Of a stretch of DNA of 10,772 nt, positions 5,832 to 10,772 are shown one piece after another. The stretch lies in contig JANNPJ010000737.1 in assembly GCA_031400005.1 (NCBI GenBank), positions 1 to 10,772 on the forward strand, read 5' to 3'. The notes below the pieces were generated by a model. It had not been told where the DNA came from, did not search any database, and saw nothing but the letters and a program-made list of their open reading frames with translations. Numbering within the stretch: the first letter of the stretch is position 1; every line of letters starts with the position of its first letter. Made by a program: the position numbers and the translations under genes. The stretch comes from JANNPJ01 sp031400005. Lineage in GTDB: Bacteria; Actinomycetota; Actinomycetes; Actinomycetales; Kineosporiaceae.

Positions 5832-6776
5832 CTAGAGGTCACCTATTTGCGGGGATCGCGGCGGGTTGAGCTGAGCCGGATGGGTCGACCGGGCCCGGAT
5901 CTGAGCCACGATGCGTTCCAGCGGCAGGAACGCCAGCAGGCAGACCACCAGCGGCAAGAAGTGGATCTTCAGGGCCAGGTAGGTGCTGAGGTGGAACCCG
6001 AACAACACGATCACGAACAGGTAGCGCGGTCGGCCCCGCAGGACGAGAAGCAGCGGCGTGAGCAACTCCAGTGTGATGATCAGGAACTGGCTGACGGTAA
6101 GGATCCACGGTGGGTCGAGCAGGAGATCGCCCAGGCTGGTACCGCGCCGGGTGATCGCCCAGGCGAAGGTTGAGCCGGTCGGCCAGTCCAGCCCGCCGAA
6201 GCGGAACTTCGAGATCGCGGACAGGAAGTACACCGCCACGCAGGCGACCTGGATGCAGAGCAGCGCCCAGCCGGCAGCCTCCGAGCGGGTGCGATCGCGA
6301 AAGCGGGCGACCCCGATCGTCGGCAGCACCCAGACGGCGACGATCAGGGCGAAATGATCATGGTCGACCTTGCTGTACGACATGCCGATCGACACCCAGT
6401 CGGTGAATCCGGCGGCCACCACGAACCCGGTCAGGATGCCGAGTCGACGCGGCAACCGGCCACTGGCGCAGAGCAGGCAGCCGATGATGATCACCCAGCG
6501 CAGGACGTGGACGTAGTCGTGCTGGGGTACCGGCAGGTGGAGCCAATCGCGCAGCCGCATCGATCGATACAGCACCGGTGAGCTGTCGGCGTGCGCGAAC
6601 ACGTCGTTCACGACGAAGAACAGGTCGTCGATGACGAAGAGGTAGATCGCCACCCGGAGCAGGGCAATCCGGGACAGCGGCGTGGCTTCGAAGCACCACG
6701 CCCGGCTCCGGGCGGCCCAGGTAGACGCCGGAACCGGAGCGCTGTCGCCCGCCGTACTGGTCATCGTCGAGGTCAT
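5832..6776 (-). CDS. HTTM-domain membrane protein, copy 1 (gamma-carboxylase-like membrane domain)
   Basis: A 314-residue polytopic membrane protein. It opens with PLSRIALLRVAIYLFVIDDLFF (33-54, in part), the usual start of the HTTM domain shared with vitamin-K-dependent gamma-carboxylase. Other conserved points: HL.VP (80-84), SKVDHDHFAL (135-144) and VYFLSAISKFRFGG (182-195). By eye these last two align with the carboxylase regions holding its essential His and Lys (here H139 or H141, and K190). FHLSTY (261-266) and LAFLPLE (281-287) follow. Bacterial HTTM proteins have no settled function; a redox or modification enzyme in the membrane is inference. ATG 6776 overlaps the upstream stop as ATGA, so translation is probably coupled to the small membrane protein gene. 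Paralogous to the gene at 7614-8552. Confidence 0.85.
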   Translation of the reverse strand: MTSTMTSTAGDSAPVPASTWAARSRAWCFEATPLSRIALLRVAIYLFVIDDLFFVVNDVFAHADSSPVLYRSMRLRDWLHLPVPQHDYVHVLRWVIIIGCLLCASGRLPRRLGILTGFVVAAGFTDWVSIGMSYSKVDHDHFALIVAVWVLPTIGVARFRDRTRSEAAGWALLCIQVACVAVYFLSAISKFRFGGLDWPTGSTFAWAITRRGTSLGDLLLDPPWILTVSQFLIITLELLTPLLLVLRGRPRYLFVIVLFGFHLSTYLALKIHFLPLVVCLLAFLPLERIVAQIRARSTHPAQLNPPRSPQIGDL

Positions 6777-7273
6777 CGAGGCAGCTCCGGGGCGGTGTCG
6801 TTGACCGGCCAGCCGACCAGGGTCTGCACCTGCTCACCTGCGGCCCGGCCGTTGCGCAGCAGGGTGACCCGTTCGTTCAGCCAGATCTGGGTCAGTCCCG
6901 GTTGCCCCGGATGCAACCGCGCATAGGACGCTGCGAGGTCTGCCAGCATGCTCGGGTCGCGAATGAATCTCGGCTGCTGACCCTCGATCTCCGCGCGAGC
7001 GAGGCCGAAGTTGGGCAAGGTGATCGGCAGCACCTTTACCTCGCCGTCGGCGGTACGAGCCTGGAGGAAGGTGGCGCGGATCGCATCATCTTGCCCGACC
7101 CGGAAGGCGAACTGGGACATCGGCGTGAATGGCCAGTCGATGTCGTTGCCGATCGCCGAACCCCGCACGATCAGCACGGTGCCGAGCAGGAGCGCGGCCA
7201 CCCGCCAGGCGACCGACGTCCGCCCCAAGGTCTGGACCGGTGGGGGGTCGGCGGTGGGTTTGTTCGAATCCAC
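6773..7273 (-). CDS. Small one-helix membrane protein paired with HTTM copy 1
   Basis: 166 residues from GTG 7273. A short Pro-rich cytoplasmic N-terminus is followed by a single membrane helix (about 22-38), then a soluble, probably extracytoplasmic domain (40-166). Landmarks are DWPFTPMSQFAF (46-57), just outside the membrane, LARAEIEG (91-98), LAASYARLHPGQPG (113-126) and RVTLLRNG (135-142). I do not recognise a named family with confidence. The WPF.P...F motif just after the helix recalls small proteins encoded beside HTTM genes in other actinomycetes. Its stop overlaps the HTTM start (ATGA), so the two are one translational unit. The frame extends to 7309, but GTG 7273 is preferred because TAGATT lies 7 bases upstream and the longer form would run into the divergent DUF393 gene. 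The paralogue lies at 8549-9043. Confidence 0.75.
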   Translation of the reverse strand: MDSNKPTADPPPVQTLGRTSVAWRVAALLLGTVLIVRGSAIGNDIDWPFTPMSQFAFRVGQDDAIRATFLQARTADGEVKVLPITLPNFGLARAEIEGQQPRFIRDPSMLADLAASYARLHPGQPGLTQIWLNERVTLLRNGRAAGEQVQTLVGWPVNDTAPELPR

Positions 7274-7279
7274 GCCGCG

Positions 7280-7286
7280 TAATCTA
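7280..7286. promoter_or_regulatory. Symmetric -10 element shared by two divergent leaderless genes
   Basis: The heptamer TAATCTA reads TAATCT on the plus strand (8 bases before GTG 7294 of the DUF393 gene) and TAGATT on the minus strand (7 bases before GTG 7273 of the small membrane protein gene). Both fit TANNNT and both place a transcription start at or beside a GTG codon. The whole gap between the two genes is 20 bases, with no room for separate ribosome-binding sites. -35 elements are not clear on either side; GTTTGTTC near 7258-7265 is the only T-rich candidate. Confidence 0.55.
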
Positions 7287-7293
7287 AGCCGTT

Positions 7294-7701
7294 GTGACGA
7301 CATCCCCATTCCGTGCCCCCCTTCCTGTCGTCATTTTCGACGGTGACTGCGGTATTTGCACCACCCTCGCGGGAGTGATCGAGCGCCGGTTGCGCCCGCC
7401 GGCCGCCGTCCAGCCGTGGCAGCGCTTGGATCTGGCCGCCTACGGGTTGACCGAGCTCGACTGCGTCGAGGCCCTGCAATACGTGGACGCCGATGGTCGG
7501 GTCTACGCGGCGGAGCTCGCCGTCTCCCGGCTGCTGCGCGCATCGCGACCCTGGGCTCGCCCCGCCGGGATCGTGATCGGCCTGCCCGGCATCCGCTGGA
7601 TAGCCGGGTTCGTCTATCGCTGGGTGGCCCGCAATCGCAGCCGCCTGCCCGGCGGCACGCCTGCTTGTGCCGTCCCACCCCGGTCGCCGTCGATCGACTG
7701 A
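7294..7701 (+). CDS. DCC/DUF393-family thiol-disulfide oxidoreductase-like protein
   Basis: 135 residues from GTG 7294. It begins VVIFDGDCGICTTLAG (12-27), the defining DxxCxxC motif of the DCC family (D16, C19, C22), which is read as a thioredoxin-like redox site. Further family marks are LTELDC..ALQYVDADGRVY (52-71, in part), LPGIRWIAGFVYRWVARNR (97-115) and a closing GGTPAC.VP (120-128), so it is full length. There is no signal peptide; it should be cytoplasmic or membrane-peripheral. Members are often encoded beside or fused to HTTM proteins, which fits its place between two HTTM modules. It is read opposite to both modules. Its promoter overlaps that of the left module, and its last 88 bases overlap the 3' end of HTTM copy 2 on the other strand. 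Confidence 0.88.
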   Translation: MTTSPFRAPLPVVIFDGDCGICTTLAGVIERRLRPPAAVQPWQRLDLAAYGLTELDCVEALQYVDADGRVYAAELAVSRLLRASRPWARPAGIVIGLPGIRWIAGFVYRWVARNRSRLPGGTPACAVPPRSPSID

Positions 7702-8552
7702 GCTTTCCCTGGTGGAGGCTTCCCGCCGGCGGTCTTCGTGGCCCGGCGGGCTCGCCAGCGGTCGTAGTACTGCTCCAGCGGGAGGAAGGCCAGCATCATC
7801 ACCAGGTGCGGCCAGAATGCGATGGTGATCATCATGTAGGTGAGGAGATGGAAGAAGTACCAGCCGCCGACCATCCGGCGACGCCAGCGCTCCCCGACAA
7901 TGAAGATCACCGGAGACAGCAGTTCCAGGCCGACCAGCACCCACTGGAACCAGTGCAGGGTCCACGGCACATGCAGCAGCTGCTCGCCGAACCAACTGCC
8001 GCGGCGAACGACGGCGCGCAGCATGGTCGCGGAGTTCACCCATTCCGGACCGCCGAAACGGAACTTCGCCATCGCGGACAGGAAGTAGGTGGCGATCGCC
8101 GTCAACTGGATGGCCCGAAAGGCGAAACCGCCGGCCTCGCTCAGCCGTCGATCGCTCACGGTGGCCGCACCGACCATCGGCAGCATCAGCAAGGCGATGA
8201 CGAAATCGCCGCGGTCGTGATCGACCTTTCCGTAGGAGAAGGCGACGTACTGGTACCAGATCCAGGCGATCGCCACCGCCCAGCCGGTCAGCCGGGGAAA
8301 CCGGCCGATCAGGGCGAGCGCGGCCGCCAGCACTGATCCCCAGCGCAGGAGCTCAACCAGGGGGACGGAGGCGGCGGGCAGGTGCAGCAGCTTGCCCATC
8401 CACAGCGGCTGGTACCAGACCGGGTCGGCCCAACCGTGGTAGTAACCCGAGGTGTGCAGAAACAGCACATCAATGATCACGAAGAGATAGACCGCGCGCC
8501 GCAACAGGGCCACCCTGGCCAGCGGCACCGGGGCGAACAACCAGCCCATCAC
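7614..8552 (-). CDS. HTTM-domain membrane protein, copy 2
   Basis: 312 residues from GTG 8552. It is collinear with the copy at 5832-6776: PLARVALLRRAVYLFVIIDVLF (10-31, in part), LLHLPA (55-60), SYGKVDHDRGDF (106-117), YFLSAMAKFRFGG (156-168), FFHLLTY (233-239) and LAFLPLEQ (254-261). The putative catalytic positions are kept (H112, K163). The last ~45 residues, after RWRARR, are a low-complexity basic/Gly/Pro tail absent from copy 1; they lie over the antisense DUF393 gene and probably carry no domain. Start choice: GTG 8552 overlaps the upstream TGA as GTGA, mirroring the ATGA of copy 1, with GGAGA 5 bases before it; GTG 8564 and ATG 8549 are alternatives. The function is as uncertain as for copy 1. 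Confidence 0.85.
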   Translation of the reverse strand: MMGWLFAPVPLARVALLRRAVYLFVIIDVLFLHTSGYYHGWADPVWYQPLWMGKLLHLPAASVPLVELLRWGSVLAAALALIGRFPRLTGWAVAIAWIWYQYVAFSYGKVDHDRGDFVIALLMLPMVGAATVSDRRLSEAGGFAFRAIQLTAIATYFLSAMAKFRFGGPEWVNSATMLRAVVRRGSWFGEQLLHVPWTLHWFQWVLVGLELLSPVIFIVGERWRRRMVGGWYFFHLLTYMMITIAFWPHLVMMLAFLPLEQYYDRWRARRATKTAGGKPPPGKAQSIDGDRGGTAQAGVPPGRRLRLRATQR

Positions 8553-9043
8553 GGCGCTCTCCACTGGGCCAGCGGGGTATCGCGGATCGCACCGGTGGGA
8601 GCGCCGTCCTTCAGCAGAACCTCATGGCGGACCACCCGGACGGCGCGCCACGGTGGTTCCTCCGGCCGCAGCCGGGCATGGCTGCGGGCCAGCGTGCCGA
8701 GGATCTCCGGGCGGGCGGTGATCTGCGGAATCCGGCCCTCGACCTCGGCCCGGTTCAGCCCGACGGCGCTGGGTACCAGGGGAGCCAGCTGCCAGGTGGC
8801 GTCGTCGCCGACCTGCGCCTCGATCCGCAGCGAGGTGACCGAACCGGACGGCGGGGTGGAGGTGGAGAACATCCGCCAGGGGGCGAACGGCCACCAGTCG
8901 TCCTGCCCTACCGCCGTCCCGCCCAGGAACAGGGCGGTCAGCACGAGAAGCAGGAGCGCCCGCCAGGCCCGCCCGACCCGGGGCAGCCGGATCACGTCGT
9001 TGGGCGGAACGTCGCGCTCGGCCACCGCCCCAGAGGTCTCCAC
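8549..9043 (-). CDS. Small one-helix membrane protein paired with HTTM copy 2
   Basis: 164 residues from GTG 9043. One membrane helix (about 28-46) follows a short N-terminus. The outer domain shares the landmarks of the protein at 6773-7273: WWPFAPWRMF (50-59), GLNRAEVEG (95-103), LARSHARLRPEEP (118-130) and HEVLLKDGAPTG (140-151). It is clearly a paralogue of that protein, so the two-gene module as a whole was duplicated. No enzyme motif or conserved cysteine pair is visible; an accessory or assembly role for the HTTM partner is inference. The stop overlaps the HTTM start (GTGA). The frame is open far upstream, to 9544, but that part is antisense to the HIT gene; TATCGT 7 bases before GTG 9043 supports the short form. 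Confidence 0.75.
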   Translation of the reverse strand: METSGAVAERDVPPNDVIRLPRVGRAWRALLLLVLTALFLGGTAVGQDDWWPFAPWRMFSTSTPPSGSVTSLRIEAQVGDDATWQLAPLVPSAVGLNRAEVEGRIPQITARPEILGTLARSHARLRPEEPPWRAVRVVRHEVLLKDGAPTGAIRDTPLAQWRAP

Positions 9044-9050
9044 GGTCGGA

Positions 9051-9056
9051 ACGATA
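9051..9056 (-). promoter_or_regulatory. Likely -10 box for the copy 2 module (leaderless)
   Basis: On the minus strand TATCGT is followed by 7 bases (TCCGACC) and then GTG 9043. It fits TANNNT with leaderless spacing. No clear -35 is visible. The divergent HIT promoter lies about 45 bases away, so the two promoters share a 69-base intergenic region. Confidence 0.45.
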
Positions 9057-9100
9057 CCGGCGCAGACACCCCGGAATCGTGGCCGCTGACCTCGGCCTCC

Positions 9101-9106
9101 TAGAAT
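9101..9106 (+). promoter_or_regulatory. Likely -10 box for the HIT gene (leaderless)
   Basis: TAGAAT is a near-consensus -10 and ends 6 bases before GTG 9113 (9 before ATG 9116). No Shine-Dalgarno sequence lies between. It suggests a promoter private to HIT and whatever follows, so HIT need not be co-transcribed with thrS. Confidence 0.55.
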
Positions 9107-9112
9107 CACGGC

Positions 9113-9673
9113 GTGATGGATGGCTTCGGAACGGCTGAGAGCATGGCCGGGGAGCCGGACGGCTTCGAGCGGCTGTGGACCCCCCACCGGATGGTCTACA
9201 TCAAGGGGGAGGAGAAGCCACACAGCTCGGACGCCGGAGCGGATTGTCCGTTCTGCCGGGCTCCGCTGCTCAGCGACGAAGACGCCCTCATCGTCGCTCG
9301 CGGCGAGACGGCGTTCGCCATCCTCAACTTGTTCCCGTACAACCCCGGACACCTGTTGATCTGCCCCTACCGGCACATCGCCGGGTACCCGGACCTGACG
9401 CCGGCCGAGACCCTGGAGATCGCCGAGCTGAGCCAGCAGGCGATGCGGGTGCTCACCTCGGTGGCCGTCCCGCACGGGTTCAACCTGGGGATCAACCAGG
9501 GCTCCGTGGCCGGCGCCGGGATTGCGGCCCACCTGCACCAGCACGTCGTCCCTCGGTGGGGTGGGGATGCCAACTTCATGCCGGTGATCGGTCAGACCAA
9601 GGTGCTGCCGGAATTGCTGGCCGACACCCGCAGCCGCGTGGCCGAGGCCTGGGCCGCCACAATCACGCCATGA
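9113..9673 (+). CDS. HIT-family protein, Ap4A phosphorylase/hydrolase-like
   Basis: 186 residues from GTG 9113 (ATG 9116 is equally possible). The histidine triad HLHQHVV is at 140-146 (H140, H142, H144; the middle His of the triad attacks the alpha-phosphate of the nucleotide). LNLFPYNPGHLLICPYRHI (71-89) is the substrate-binding strand pair of the family. CPFC (45-48) near the N-terminus is a probable half of a metal site. The longer N-terminus and the position before pgsA match the actinobacterial HIT protein whose Mycobacterium tuberculosis member (Rv2613c) is described as a diadenosine tetraphosphate phosphorylase; the enzymatic call is therefore by analogy. It is usually directly downstream of thrS, but here the HTTM island intervenes. 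Confidence 0.9.
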   Translation: MMDGFGTAESMAGEPDGFERLWTPHRMVYIKGEEKPHSSDAGADCPFCRAPLLSDEDALIVARGETAFAILNLFPYNPGHLLICPYRHIAGYPDLTPAETLEIAELSQQAMRVLTSVAVPHGFNLGINQGSVAGAGIAAHLHQHVVPRWGGDANFMPVIGQTKVLPELLADTRSRVAEAWAATITP

Positions 9674-9738
9674 CGATGATCACCATCGCTTGTCCAGCAG
9701 TCAGGCCCTGCGGTCTCCTGCCCGGTGATACGCCTCGG

Positions 9739-9744
9739 TAGAGT
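9739..9744 (+). promoter_or_regulatory. Possible -10 box upstream of pgsA
   Basis: TAGAGT ends 9 bases before ATG 9754 in the 80-base gap after HIT. With normal spacing the leader would be about 3 bases. No ribosome-binding site is visible. It could be a separate near-leaderless pgsA promoter. Confidence 0.35.
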
Positions 9745-9753
9745 GGCGTAGCC

Positions 9754-10467
9754 ATGCTCAACCGATTCGCACGAGCCCTGTTCACGCGCCTGTTCACACC
9801 GGTCGCGCGGATTCTGCTGCGCTGGGGGATCAGTCCGGACGTCGTCACCCTGGTCGGAACGCTCGGGGTCAGCGCCGGAGCACTGATCTTCTACCCGCAG
9901 GGAGAGTTCGTCGTCGGCACCCTGGTGATCACCGCCTTCGTGTTCTCGGACATGCTCGACGGGATCATGGCCAGGCTGTCCGGCCGGTCCTCGGACTGGG
10001 GTGCCTACCTGGACTCCACCCTGGACCGGATCGCGGACGCCGCCGTCTTCGGTGGCCTGGTGCTCTACTACGCCGGCCCCGGTGACAACGAGGTGATGGC
10101 CAGCCTGGCGCTGGCCTGCCTGGTCCTCGGCAGCGTGGTCTCCTACGCCCGGGCCCGTGCCGAAGGCCTCGGTATGCGGGCCGACGTGGGGATCGCCGAG
10201 CGGTCCGAGCGGCTGGTCGCCGTCCTGCTCGCCACCGGATTCGTCGGCTGGTTCCTACCCTCGATCGTCCTGCTCGTCGTGCTCGCCCTGCTCGCCGTGG
10301 CCAGCCTGATCACCGTCCTGCAGCGGATCCTCTACGTGCGCAAGCAGGCGCTGGCGCCCGGCCGGGTCGACGGGGTCAGCACCCGCGATGCCCACCTGGC
10401 GGCGGACAAGCAGGGCAGCACACCGCAAAACCCGTCCGACCATCCGGTGGGCAGCCGAGATGCCTGA
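9754..10467 (+). CDS. pgsA: CDP-alcohol phosphatidyltransferase, phosphatidylinositol-phosphate synthase-like
   Basis: A 237-residue membrane enzyme with the complete CDP-alcohol phosphotransferase signature D66-x2-D69-G70-x2-A73-R74-x8-G83-x3-D87-x3-D91 (SDMLDGIMARLSGRSSDWG and onward), where the four Asp bind the metal and CDP-diacylglycerol. SYARARAEGLGMRADVGIAE (130-149) and the following ERSERL fit the actinobacterial branch that makes phosphatidylinositol phosphate from CDP-diacylglycerol and inositol phosphate, rather than PG phosphate. About six hydrophobic segments are visible. The hydrophilic tail (200-237) is variable. Position after HIT and before a patA start is the known phosphatidylinositol/PIM gene order. 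Its last 8 bases overlap the patA start. Confidence 0.9.
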   Translation: MLNRFARALFTRLFTPVARILLRWGISPDVVTLVGTLGVSAGALIFYPQGEFVVGTLVITAFVFSDMLDGIMARLSGRSSDWGAYLDSTLDRIADAAVFGGLVLYYAGPGDNEVMASLALACLVLGSVVSYARARAEGLGMRADVGIAERSERLVAVLLATGFVGWFLPSIVLLVVLALLAVASLITVLQRILYVRKQALAPGRVDGVSTRDAHLAADKQGSTPQNPSDHPVGSRDA

Positions 10468-10666
10468 GCGCCTGGTCGTCCTGGCGTACACGCTGGGCTG
10501 GCGAATCGTCAGCGCGCTCCCCGAAGCGATCGCCTATCCCTTGTTCACCCTGATCGCTGACATCGTCTGGTGGCGACACGGCAAGGGCGTCCTCCGGCTG
10601 GAAGCGAACCTGGCCCGAGCGGTGCCGGGGGCCGACGCCGCGCAACTGCGCCGGCCCCCCACCTGA
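10460..10666 (+). pseudogene. patA: 5' remnant of phosphatidylinositol-mannoside acyltransferase gene (patA/lipid A acyltransferase-like)
   Basis: ATG 10460 overlaps the pgsA stop by 8 bases, as expected for an operon partner. The 68-codon product (LVVLAYTLGWRIVSALPEAI..., VLRLEANLARAVPGADAAQLRR) matches the N-terminus of the HtrB/LpxL-like acyltransferase that acylates PIM in Actinobacteria, normally about 300 residues. After AAQLRR (about base 10653) the similarity stops, three unrelated codons and a TGA follow, and within 20 bases the 3' end of a murB-like gene begins on the other strand. The catalytic HX4D motif and the rest of the enzyme are missing. None of the other two frames continues the protein, so this is loss of the 3' part, not a simple frameshift at the C6 run (10655-10660). 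Confidence 0.75.
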
Positions 10667-10679
10667 ATGACTTCGCCGC

Positions 10680-10772
10680 TCAGTCCAGCCCAATACCCAC
10701 GAACACCGGCTCGGGGTGCAGCGAGATCCCGAACCGATCCCGCACTCCGTCGCGCACTTCGCGCGCGAGGGC
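10680..10772 (-). CDS. murB: C-terminal end of a MurB-like protein (UDP-N-acetylenolpyruvoylglucosamine reductase), cut by window edge
   Basis: The minus strand from 10772 to the TGA at 10682-10680 codes 30 residues: ALAREVRDGVRDRFGISLHP followed by EPVFVGIGLD. The pattern 'V...V...FGI.L.PEP..VG..L' is that of the MurB C-terminus, where the Glu in PEP corresponds to the conserved glutamate that protonates the enol intermediate. The enzyme makes UDP-MurNAc for peptidoglycan using NADPH and FAD. With only 30 residues the call is tentative. The gene converges on the broken patA, 13 bases apart. Confidence 0.5.
   Translation of the reverse strand, partial: ALAREVRDGVRDRFGISLHPEPVFVGIGLD

Noticed and set aside
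7171..8043. A 290-codon minus-strand frame and a 326-codon plus-strand frame (7356-8336) across the DCC and HTTM genes
   Set aside because: Both are out-of-frame shadows of the DCC and HTTM coding regions, rich in Arg, Pro and Gly and with no motif.
9044..9544. Long N-terminal extension of the copy 2 small membrane protein
   Set aside because: It is antisense to the HIT gene, has no counterpart in the copy 1 protein, and GTG 9043 has leaderless promoter spacing.
10654..10680. Frameshift at the C6 run as the only defect in patA
   Set aside because: Neither of the other two forward frames downstream resumes acyltransferase sequence; the DNA is instead the 3' end of a gene on the opposite strand.
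1..10772. CRISPR array, insertion sequence, rRNA or tRNA genes, integrase
   Set aside because: No spaced direct repeats, transposase-like frames, terminal inverted repeats with target duplications, or RNA gene signatures were found, although the gene order shows rearrangement.

Overview
The window is GC-rich throughout, uses GTG starts often, and carries a block (thrS, HIT-family protein, CDP-alcohol phosphatidyltransferase, start of a phosphatidylinositol-mannoside acyltransferase gene) that is a recognised gene order of Actinobacteria. Several starts have only a TANNNT box 6-9 bases upstream and no ribosome-binding site, the usual picture of leaderless actinobacterial transcripts. I infer an actinomycete chromosome but cannot name the genus.

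Left third (1-3627), a mixed accessory stretch: the C-terminal end of a probable MerR-type regulator; a convergent SAM-dependent methyltransferase; a divergent GNAT acetyltransferase; a deletion scar that joins a truncated DUF6069-like membrane protein to the last ~40 codons of a LuxR-type response regulator; a tyrosine/dual-specificity phosphatase with intact WPD and CX5R motifs; and a CBU_0592-like membrane protein with a His/Pro-repeat linker.

Middle (3739-9043): full-length threonyl-tRNA synthetase closed by a very strong ~51-base palindrome, then a five-gene membrane island. The island holds two copies of a two-gene module (small one-helix membrane protein plus HTTM protein, the latter started inside the stop codon of the former, ATGA or GTGA), both on the minus strand. 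Between the copies, on the plus strand, lies a DCC/DUF393 thiol-disulfide oxidoreductase gene. It shares one symmetric -10 box with the first module and overlaps the tail of the second HTTM gene by 88 bases. The HTTM proteins are related to the membrane domain of vitamin-K-dependent gamma-carboxylase, so a quinone/thiol-linked membrane modification or redox system is an attractive but unproven reading.

Right end (9113-10772): HIT protein, phosphatidylinositol-phosphate synthase-like PgsA, and an overlapping patA gene that is intact for only ~65 codons before it abuts the convergent 3' end of a murB-like gene. The island interrupts the usual thrS-HIT adjacency, and the patA break interrupts the usual pgsA-patA-pimA continuation, so this locus has been rearranged on both sides of HIT-pgsA.
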